From the NCBI GenBank assembly GCA_002323795.1, contig DCPZ01000010.1, positions 15,146 to 21,763 of the forward strand: 6,618 nucleotides of DNA, read 5' to 3'. Position numbers and translations under genes: made by a program. This document shows positions 1-5,568 of the stretch, piece by piece. The DNA is from Flavobacteriales bacterium UBA1531 (GTDB taxonomy: Bacteria; Bacteroidota; Bacteroidia; Flavobacteriales_D; Sanyastnellaceae). Numbering within the stretch: the first letter of the stretch is position 1; each line of letters begins with the position of its first letter. A model generated the notes under the pieces. It had not been told where the DNA came from and did no database searches. It saw nothing but the letters and a program-made list of their open reading frames with translations.

Positions 1-70
1 AATTGAGGCTTGAGGCCAAAGCACGTTAGATTTTTTGCTTGAACGAACGCTTGTGTGCTCGACTCACGAT
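1..70. other. Non-coding stretch downstream of rpe
   Basis: This stretch lies between the left window edge and the rpe stop codon. No credible gene start, RNA gene or strong hairpin is visible on either strand. The only open frame here starts at a TTG at 39 and runs antisense into rpe, so it is not treated as a gene. The stretch could be an intergenic spacer or the upstream region of a gene outside the window. Confidence 0.5.
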
Positions 71-721
71 TTATAGACCTTTCATTTCGATGATTGCTGA
101 GTGTGGGTCTGATGCATTGAAAGTTGAGGAGCCCGCGACCAGCACATCTGCTCCTGCTTCGACCAAATCGGACCAATTATCTGGCCCAACTCCCCCATCA
201 ATTTCAACATACGCCTTTGAGTTTGCCTGATCAAGCAGTCTTCGCATCGCCTTCGTTTTCTGAAACGTCCGTTCAATAAATCGTTGACCACCAAAACCAG
301 GATTTACTGACATCAAACAAACAAGGTCTATTTCATCCACGACATCTACAAGTGATTCCACAGGCGTGTGAGGATTCAATGCCACTCCAGCTTTCATTCC
401 CAAATCTCGAATCTGACCAAGCGTCCTGTGCAGGTGACTACACGCTTCGGCATGAACCGTGAGCACATCCGCGCCCAAATCAGCAAATTCGGACAAATAG
501 CGATCAGGATCAACAATCATCAGATGAACGTCAAGCGGCTTTTTTGCATGCTTTGCAATGCTTTTGATCACCGGCATACCAAAACTGATATTTGGAACAA
601 AGACGCCATCCATGACATCAAGGTGAAACCAATCAGCTTGAGACGCATTGACCATATGAATATCACGCTCAAGATTGGCAAAGTCTGCAGCTAAAATTGA
701 CGGTGCAAGTAAATGTTCCAT
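71..721 (-). CDS. rpe: Ribulose-phosphate 3-epimerase
   Basis: This enzyme interconverts D-ribulose 5-phosphate and D-xylulose 5-phosphate in the cytoplasmic pentose phosphate pathway (EC 5.1.3.1). The 216-residue protein is full length for the family and reads as one complete TIM barrel. Visible motifs are APSILAADF (residues 6-14), HLDVMDG (33-39), DVHLMI (64-69), the NPGFGGQ phosphate-binding region (140-146), VEIDGGV (172-178) and the second phosphate loop VAGSS (195-199). By family knowledge the metal ligands are H33, D35, H66 and D175, with D35 and D175 as the acid/base pair; all are present. The ATG at 721 places APSILAADF at the usual distance from the N-terminus. The gene is transcribed away from coaE, with 68 bp between the two starts. 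Nothing appears truncated or unusual. Confidence 0.97.
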   Translation of the reverse strand: MEHLLAPSILAADFANLERDIHMVNASQADWFHLDVMDGVFVPNISFGMPVIKSIAKHAKKPLDVHLMIVDPDRYLSEFADLGADVLTVHAEACSHLHRTLGQIRDLGMKAGVALNPHTPVESLVDVVDEIDLVCLMSVNPGFGGQRFIERTFQKTKAMRRLLDQANSKAYVEIDGGVGPDNWSDLVEAGADVLVAGSSTFNASDPHSAIIEMKGL

Positions 722-751
722 GTCACAAAGTTCAAGGTTCCAATCATTTCA

Positions 752-772
752 TTGACCTTTGTAAGGTGTCAA
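752..772. promoter_or_regulatory. Inverted repeat in the rpe/coaE divergent promoter region
   Basis: The 68-bp gap between the divergent rpe and coaE starts contains TTGAC-N11-GTCAA, a 21-bp dyad with perfect 5-bp arms. A second small dyad, CCTT-N3-AAGG, sits inside it, shifted by one base. Each arm begins with TTG on its own strand, so the site could be a divergent pair of -33 elements or an operator. I do not find a good TAnnTTTG -7 element at the right distance on either strand, so the role is a guess. Confidence 0.3.
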
Positions 773-789
773 ACTTTTCCACAGATTCA

Positions 790-1413
790 ATGGCCAGAAG
801 TTCAATAGTTGGATTGACCGGCGGAATAGGCAGCGGAAAATCAACGGTTGCCCGTGTTTTTTCCATGCTCGGAATACCGGTTTGGGACGCAGATTTGGCA
901 GGCCAACATCTCTATTCTGAAAATCAGGAACTGCAGCAATGGGTCGTCAAGAAGTTCGGAAAGTCTTGCGGCGAATGGTCCGAGGGGAATCTACTTGGAA
1001 TCAACCGAAAAGAACTGGCCAGCATCGTGTTCAGTGATAGAGATTCTTTATTGGCACTGAATCAAAAAGTTCATCCATTGATCCGAGAAATCTTCACAAA
1101 ATGGCACGAATGGAACGACCAATTGTACAGTTTCCCCTATGTCATTCGAGAATCGGCCATTCTCTTTGAAAGCAATTCGCACATGGATTGCAGCCAAGTG
1201 ATTTCAGTTGAAGCCAAAGAGCCACTGCGAATTAAAAGAGTAACGAAGCGCGACAAATGGAACATAGAAGATGTTGAAGCAAGAATTTCACGTCAAATGC
1301 AAGACATCGAACGCACTGAAAGGTCCGACTATGTGATTCAAAACAATGCGAATGATGCGCTTCTGCAGCAGGTGTTGCACATCCATAACTCTCTTTCGCA
1401 AAGCCTTCTGTAA
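790..1413 (+). CDS. coaE: Dephospho-CoA kinase
   Basis: CoaE phosphorylates the ribose 3'-hydroxyl of dephospho-CoA, the last step of coenzyme A synthesis (EC 2.7.1.24), in the cytoplasm. The protein has 207 residues, the normal family length. It opens with the P-loop GLTGGIGSGKST (residues 8-19), followed by the DAD motif at 33-35 and, mid-protein, ESAILFE, which corresponds to the family's PLLFE-type segment. The lid region follows with RVTKRD and ISRQM. The ATG at 790 puts the P-loop at its usual place. A longer open frame reaches back to 697, but it would run antisense through the rpe start and adds no recognisable sequence. The gene is first in a co-directional cluster, and the next start lies 50 bp downstream. 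Confidence 0.96.
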   Translation: MARSSIVGLTGGIGSGKSTVARVFSMLGIPVWDADLAGQHLYSENQELQQWVVKKFGKSCGEWSEGNLLGINRKELASIVFSDRDSLLALNQKVHPLIREIFTKWHEWNDQLYSFPYVIRESAILFESNSHMDCSQVISVEAKEPLRIKRVTKRDKWNIEDVEARISRQMQDIERTERSDYVIQNNANDALLQQVLHIHNSLSQSLL

Positions 1414-1463
1414 TTGACCTCTCATTCTTGGCATCTTCGGCAATTGCATCTAACTTCACACCC

Positions 1464-1913
1464 ATGATTTGGGAAGCATGGCAGATTTGGACAGCAAGCG
1501 CATTGGCTCTGCTAATTCTAGAAGTTTTTATGCCTGGATTTGTTCTGGCGTGTCTCGGAATTGGATCATTCGGAGGAGCACTTGCCGCATGGCTTGGTCT
1601 CGTATTCGAATGGCAAATGACAGTTGCTGGGATTACCAGTCTACTCGCATTCCTCTTTCTGCGGCCAGTAGTTCAAAAAATGGGATTTTCTGGAGATGAG
1701 ACGGTTTCAGGAACCGAAGCCCTCATTGGCAAAGAAGTTGTTGTCACCCTCGATTTCGATGAACAAACTGGAATGGGCCGCTGTAAAATCGATGGTGATG
1801 ATTGGCGTGCTAAATTCGTTGATGCCCACCGCGGTGAGCCAGCGAACTCAGGGCATGTATTAATTGTTGAAAAAGTCGAGAGCAACACGCTCATTGTTCG
1901 CGCCAAATCTTAA
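1464..1913 (+). CDS. Short NfeD-family membrane protein, partner of SPFH protein
   Basis: This is a 149-residue protein of the short NfeD type (NfeD1b-like, compare E. coli YbbJ). It has a hydrophobic N-terminal half with about three membrane segments (roughly residues 8-24, 26-48 and 52-70), including the LEVFMPGF motif typical of the family. A soluble C-terminal half (about 85-148) has the alternating beta pattern of an OB-fold, including LIGKEVVV and GDDWRAK. NfeD proteins sit in the membrane and pair with stomatin/flotillin-type proteins. Here the SPFH gene follows 36 bp downstream, the classic arrangement. The ATG at 1464 is chosen because family members begin close to the first membrane segment. 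An in-frame TTG at 1428 would add 12 polar residues. The long protease domain of NfeD1a proteins is absent. Confidence 0.9.
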   Translation: MIWEAWQIWTASALALLILEVFMPGFVLACLGIGSFGGALAAWLGLVFEWQMTVAGITSLLAFLFLRPVVQKMGFSGDETVSGTEALIGKEVVVTLDFDEQTGMGRCKIDGDDWRAKFVDAHRGEPANSGHVLIVEKVESNTLIVRAKS

Positions 1914-1949
1914 AGACGCAAATATCTCAAACATTCAAAATAACACATT

Positions 1950-2942
1950 ATGGCCGGAACCATCATTGCTACAATCTTTTTCCTGTTTATCGCGGTTATT
2001 GTTCTTAAAGGTGTTCGGATAGTGAGGCAAAGTGAATCGGTCGTCATAGAGCGATTGGGGAAGTATCGGACCACATTGAACGCCGGGATTAACATCATCA
2101 TCCCCATCATCGATCGTCCTCGAGACATCGCATGGAGGGTAATTTCGCAGCGTCCCGATGGGTTTAAAATCACCCAATACAAAATGAAGGATCGGGTTGA
2201 CCTGCGCGAAACTGTTTTTGATTTTCCGAAGCAAGGTGTAATCACCAAAGACAATGTTGTCACTGAAATTAACGCTTTGATTTATTTCCAAATCATCGAC
2301 CCCATTAAGGCTGTTTATGAAATAAACAACCTCCCCAATGCAATCGAAAAATTGACGCAAACAACTCTGCGCAATGTGATTGGAGAGTTAGAGCTTGACG
2401 AATGCCTTACGTCTAGAGACACCATAAACATGAAGCTGAGATCAATACTCGATGACGCAACGAATAAGTGGGGTGTCAAGGTGAACCGGGTTGAGCTGCA
2501 GGACATCAATCCCCCAGTAGACATCAAAGAGGCTATGGAAAAGCAAATGCGCGCCGAACGAGCGCGTCGTGCTCAAATCATTGAAGCAGAAGGCACAAAG
2601 CGCGCGGCAATCCTTGAAGCTGAAGGGCAAAAGGGTGCTGACATCAACGAAGCTGAAGGTCAGAAACAAGCCCGTATTTTAAAGGCCGAAGGAGATGCGG
2701 AAGCGAGATTGAAAGTGGCTGATGCAGAAGCAAAGGCCATTCAACGCATCGCGACGGCTGTTGAGGGAAGTAAAGCAGACCCTACGCAATACCTCATTGC
2801 ACTCAAGTACATCGATACTTTGGAGGAAGTGCTTCGCGATGGTGGGGCCGGAAGCAAAACGGTATTCATGCCTTACGAGGCGAGCGGCCTCATGAGCAGT
2901 GTAGGCGGGATGAAAGAACTTTTGTCCGCTGCAAAGGCCTGA
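1950..2942 (+). CDS. SPFH/Band 7 paraslipin (QmcA/stomatin-like protein)
   Basis: This is a 330-residue membrane-anchored SPFH protein, likely a paraslipin related to QmcA (YbbK) and mitochondrial stomatin-like protein 2. Such proteins oligomerise on membranes and organise microdomains; the exact bacterial role is unsettled. Residues 5-22 form an N-terminal membrane anchor. The Band 7 domain spans about 24-190, with VVIERLGKYRTTLNAGIN (31-48), VITKDNV (97-103), LTQTTLRNVIGELELD (135-150) and VNRVELQDINPP (178-189). A charged Ala/Glu-rich helix follows (195-265) with five 11-residue repeats. The tail has YLIALKYIDTLEEVL (281-295) and a conserved-looking FMPYE motif. The upstream nfeD gene is its expected partner. 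The TGA at 2940-2942 lies in the same frame as the following ATE-like gene. Confidence 0.94.
   Translation: MAGTIIATIFFLFIAVIVLKGVRIVRQSESVVIERLGKYRTTLNAGINIIIPIIDRPRDIAWRVISQRPDGFKITQYKMKDRVDLRETVFDFPKQGVITKDNVVTEINALIYFQIIDPIKAVYEINNLPNAIEKLTQTTLRNVIGELELDECLTSRDTINMKLRSILDDATNKWGVKVNRVELQDINPPVDIKEAMEKQMRAERARRAQIIEAEGTKRAAILEAEGQKGADINEAEGQKQARILKAEGDAEARLKVADAEAKAIQRIATAVEGSKADPTQYLIALKYIDTLEEVLRDGGAGSKTVFMPYEASGLMSSVGGMKELLSAAKA
2577..2741 (+). repeat. Five 11-residue coiled-coil repeats in the SPFH protein
   Basis: Residues 210-264 of the SPFH protein divide into five consecutive 11-residue units: IIEAEGTKRAA, ILEAEGQKGAD, INEAEGQKQAR, ILKAEGDAEAR and LKVADAEAKAI. The first four share the pattern I-x-x-A-E-G. 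Eleven-residue periodicity suits a slightly right-handed helix, and Glu/Ala-rich helices like this are typical of the SPFH stalk that forms the oligomer wall. This is a protein-level repeat; the DNA copies have diverged at third positions. Confidence 0.75.
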
Positions 2943-2960
2943 CCAAAAACGCATACAAAG

Positions 2961-4040
2961 TTGTTGGTTCAAACCCACTTTCCACGTCGCTTGACAAGGA
3001 GCCGATATGATCAGTACCTAGCATCTGGTTGGTTCCGTGGTTCTGTTATGCTGTACAAAATGGATCTCTTGTGCATTGACGCCAATGTTTTTTCGGTGGT
3101 GAACATTAGGCTTGACTTACAGAAATATCAAATCAAAAAGCGTCACCGCAAGATCCAGCGTAGGGTTGAACAACGCTTCAACATCACTTACGGCCCCGCC
3201 AAAGTAACTCCAGACAAGCAACGACTTTACGAGCAACACAAGTCAAAATTCAAAGGGTTCATTCACGACACGTTGGAAGAATACCTCTATGCCGGATTCC
3301 ATTCCACGGTTTTCGAGACGATGGAGATTTGCATATACGACGGCGATTGTCTTGTAGCGACGTCTTTCTTTGATCTCGGCGACAAGAGCATGGCCTCGTT
3401 GCTAGCTGTCTATGATTCCAACTTCCATTCTTTTAGCCTCGGGACGTATACGATGCTCAAGGAAATCGAATTTGGCATCCAAACCGGTCGGAAACTATAC
3501 TACCCAGGATATGTGCTTGATCTTCCCTCCCGATTTGACTACAAGCTGGAAATGGGAGAAATGGAATACTACACCCCGAGCAAAAGATGGGGAAAGCATT
3601 CAAAATTCAATCCAAAAGAAACTTTTGCCCATGCTTTGCGCGAACAAATGGAATCCTTAAAAACCAGTTTGTTCAAAGAAAATATCGCTTTTAAAAACTG
3701 GTATTATCCCTATTTCAGCATGGGCTACATGCCCTTGTGGAAAGATCGTTTTTTACACATGCCGTGGGTGCTTGAATTGGGACATGATTTGGACGGCACA
3801 ATGATGGCAGGGTTTTGTCCTGAAAAAAAAGAGTTTATGCTCTGCCATGTTCAACCATGTCCAGACGAGCAACACTTCATAAGCATGGAACAAGCCAATG
3901 AATTCGATGATCCGAACGTCTACTTGGGTCATCTTATGGAATATGGAGATAAAACTACTTTCCAAAGCCTAGATGATTTGATGCAAGCCAACCAAATTTG
4001 GCAGCAGAGATCCGATAAATTAGCACCTACATGCGATTAG
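2961..4040 (+). CDS. ATE/Bpt-like aminoacyl-tRNA-protein transferase homologue
   Basis: This protein resembles the arginyl/leucyl-tRNA-protein transferase family (ATE1/Bpt; GNAT-like fold), which adds an amino acid to protein N-termini for N-end-rule degradation. About 359 residues are seen. Family-like segments are YDQYLASGWFRGS (16-28), FKGFIHDTL (97-105), LVATSFFDLG (131-140), SLGTYTMLKEIE (159-170) and YYPGYVLD (180-187). Residues after about 205 form an extra C-terminal region of some 150 residues that I do not recognise. The N-terminal C-x-x-C cluster of classical members is missing; only C38 remains there. The first in-frame ATG (3048) lies after the conserved YLASGWFR segment, so translation probably begins at a TTG (2961, 2964 or 2991). 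The in-frame TGA of the preceding gene limits extension. The gene overlaps the next one by 10 bp. Activity and substrate cannot be told from sequence. Confidence 0.72.
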   Translation: MLVQTHFPRRLTRSRYDQYLASGWFRGSVMLYKMDLLCIDANVFSVVNIRLDLQKYQIKKRHRKIQRRVEQRFNITYGPAKVTPDKQRLYEQHKSKFKGFIHDTLEEYLYAGFHSTVFETMEICIYDGDCLVATSFFDLGDKSMASLLAVYDSNFHSFSLGTYTMLKEIEFGIQTGRKLYYPGYVLDLPSRFDYKLEMGEMEYYTPSKRWGKHSKFNPKETFAHALREQMESLKTSLFKENIAFKNWYYPYFSMGYMPLWKDRFLHMPWVLELGHDLDGTMMAGFCPEKKEFMLCHVQPCPDEQHFISMEQANEFDDPNVYLGHLMEYGDKTTFQSLDDLMQANQIWQQRSDKLAPTCD

Positions 4041-4807
4041 CCACTTGGAATGTAAATGGTTTGCGAGCAATCGTAAAGAAAGACTTCACGTCATCCATTG
4101 AAGAACTAGCAGCAGACGTCATTGGCCTTCAAGAAACGAAAGCCCAGGATGATCAGGTTCGAGAAGCTCTTTTTGGGCTTCATGGCCTAGAAGATTATCA
4201 GGTGTTCTCGAGCTCTGCAATCAAGAAAGGATACTCAGGGACGGCAATTCTTACCAAAACTCCCCCACTTCAGGTCAATGCAGGCATCGGCATTGAAGAA
4301 CTTGACACCGAAGGACGCGTTTTACATGCAGAGTTTGACCGTTTCCACTTTGTGACGGTATACACGCCCAATTCATCTTCGGGACTCAAACGATTGCCAT
4401 TCAGAAAAAAATGGGACATCGCATTCACATCCTACCTGATGGCCTTAGATGCCACAAAGCCTGTGGTATGCTGTGGAGATCTAAACGTTGCTCATCAACC
4501 CATCGACTTGGCGCGCCCTGATGCCAATTACAACAAGACCCCTGGATACACACAAGACGAGATAGACGGACTTTCGCACCTTTTAGAAGAAGGGAACTTC
4601 ATCGATGCTTGGCGCCAAATTCATCCAGGGCAGGTGGCATATTCTTGGTGGAGCTATCGCGGTGGCGCACGTGAAAAGAATGTTGGTTGGCGTTTGGACT
4701 ATATGGTCACCAGTGCTAGAATAAAGCCGTTCATTCAATCCACTGAAATTCATGGCCTCATCAAAGGATCAGACCATTGCCCTGTCACACTTGATTTCCA
4801 GCTGTAA
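4031..4807 (+). CDS. Exodeoxyribonuclease III / AP endonuclease (ExoA/APE1 type)
   Basis: This enzyme cleaves DNA at abasic sites and has 3'-repair activity in base excision repair (EC 3.1.11.2). The 258-residue protein covers the whole endonuclease/exonuclease/phosphatase fold. Catalytic motifs are in order: WNVNG (N7, N9), LQETK (metal-binding E35), VYTPNS (Y111), GDLNVAH (D150, N152), GWRLDY (D223) and SDHCPV (D248, H249). The pattern YSWWSYRGGAR followed by GWRLDY resembles the ExoA/APE1 branch more than E. coli XthA. The ATG at 4031 places WNVNG at residues 6-10, as in relatives, and overlaps the end of the ATE-like gene by 10 bp in another frame. This suggests translational coupling. 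All key residues are intact. Confidence 0.95.
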   Translation: MRLATWNVNGLRAIVKKDFTSSIEELAADVIGLQETKAQDDQVREALFGLHGLEDYQVFSSSAIKKGYSGTAILTKTPPLQVNAGIGIEELDTEGRVLHAEFDRFHFVTVYTPNSSSGLKRLPFRKKWDIAFTSYLMALDATKPVVCCGDLNVAHQPIDLARPDANYNKTPGYTQDEIDGLSHLLEEGNFIDAWRQIHPGQVAYSWWSYRGGAREKNVGWRLDYMVTSARIKPFIQSTEIHGLIKGSDHCPVTLDFQL

Positions 4808-4821
4808 TCCCTCCACGTTCA

Positions 4822-4850
4822 TTGGTAAATTTCCGTTAACTCATACTTTG
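4822..4850 (+). promoter_or_regulatory. Candidate Bacteroidota-type promoter for the LTD gene
   Basis: The 85-bp gap after the exonuclease gene holds TTG at 4822-4824, a 19-nt spacer, and TACTTTG at 4844-4850. The Bacteroidota primary-sigma consensus is TTG near -33 and TAnnTTTG near -7 with about this spacing; the -7 match here is one base short. Transcription would start around 4855, leaving a leader of roughly 40 nt before the ATG at 4893. It implies that the secreted protein gene is transcribed independently of the upstream cluster. Confidence 0.5.
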
Positions 4851-4892
4851 CAGTGAAGTTTATTTGCTCTGTAATCAATCAAAACAGAGAGG

Positions 4893-5567
4893 ATGAGGAA
4901 AGTTATTACAGGGGCACTTGCTCCTTTCCTAGGCACCGCGATGGCCTTGGGACAATCAAGTTGCGATGCAGACATAAACGGTGACCAAATTGTCAACCTT
5001 CAAGATTTATTGGGGATGCTCGTACACTATGGTGACAGTTGCACAAATAACACCATTGATTTTCCAACGTTGATAATTTCGGAAATTCATTACAATCCGA
5101 ATTCTGATCAAGGAAACGACAGCGACTGGGAGTTTTTAGAACTCTTCAATCCACATGAAGTTTCGGTAGCTTTGAAAGGTTGGAAAGTAGCCGATGCTGT
5201 TAGCGTAAATTTTTCAGAGCTTGACAGCATTGAAGCGCATCGATTTCTTGTCGTTGCAAATAATGCCGATACTATTTCATCAGTTGCCCCGATGGAGACA
5301 CCTGTCGTGTCATGGAACAGCGGTGACAACTTAAACAATACAGGCGGAACAATTACTTTATTGAACCCTCACGACGAAGTGGTCATATCGATTGCTTACG
5401 AAGACAACGACGGATGGGTTAACGAGCCGGATGGCGGTGGCCCTTCATTAGAACTCATGGATTATTTTCTTCCAAACGACGAAGTTGCTTCTTGGGCCGC
5501 ATCATTTCTAATTGGAGGAACTCCAGGTTCTTCCAACTCCATGTGGGGTTTATCTGAAACAGAATGA
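4893..5567 (+). CDS. Secreted protein with dockerin-like calcium loop and lamin-tail domain
   Basis: This is a 224-residue exported protein of unknown function. A signal peptide occupies residues 1 to about 20, with likely cleavage before Q21 (A-L-G/Q). Residues 27-38, DINGDQIVNLQD, match the 12-residue dockerin-type EF-hand loop, with acidic or Asn ligands at 27, 29, 31, 35 and 38. A helix follows, and the unit is bracketed by C24 and C50. The lamin-tail domain (LTD) spans about 59-212: LIISEIHYNP, WEFLELFNP, LKGWKVAD, RFLVVANN, TGGTITLLNP, GGGPSLEL and GGTPGSSN are recognisable. LTDs are beta-sandwiches often found in large secreted bacterial nucleases and adhesins. Here the protein ends about ten residues after the domain, without a visible type IX sorting domain or enzyme domain. 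The ATG follows GG directly, too close for a Shine-Dalgarno site. Confidence 0.85.
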   Translation: MRKVITGALAPFLGTAMALGQSSCDADINGDQIVNLQDLLGMLVHYGDSCTNNTIDFPTLIISEIHYNPNSDQGNDSDWEFLELFNPHEVSVALKGWKVADAVSVNFSELDSIEAHRFLVVANNADTISSVAPMETPVVSWNSGDNLNNTGGTITLLNPHDEVVISIAYEDNDGWVNEPDGGGPSLELMDYFLPNDEVASWAASFLIGGTPGSSNSMWGLSETE

Positions 5568-5568
5568 A

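Noticed and set aside
39..230. Plus-strand open frame of 63 residues from a TTG
   Set aside because: It is antisense to the 3' end of rpe, has no recognisable domain, and has no upstream signal.
368..694. Plus-strand open frame of 108 residues inside rpe
   Set aside because: It is a shadow of rpe, which is a clear full-length gene on the opposite strand.
775..783. DnaA-box-like TTTTCCACA upstream of coaE
   Set aside because: It is a single 9-bp match to a relaxed consensus with no cluster, no AT-rich unwinding element and no origin-associated genes; probably chance.
697..789. N-terminal extension of coaE
   Set aside because: It would overlap the rpe start antisense, uses a non-ATG start, and the family begins just before the P-loop, which fits the ATG at 790.
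1428..1463. TTG start for the NfeD-like protein
   Set aside because: It adds 12 polar residues with no family match; the ATG at 1464 starts right before the first membrane segment.
1910..2360. Two minus-strand open frames of 117 and 141 residues opposite the paraslipin gene
   Set aside because: The plus strand here encodes a clear SPFH protein, and the antisense translations show no domain or sensible composition.
4956..4964. Lipoprotein attachment at C24 of the secreted protein
   Set aside because: The residues before the cysteine are Q-S-S, which do not fit a lipobox; C24 more likely pairs with C50 around the dockerin-like unit.
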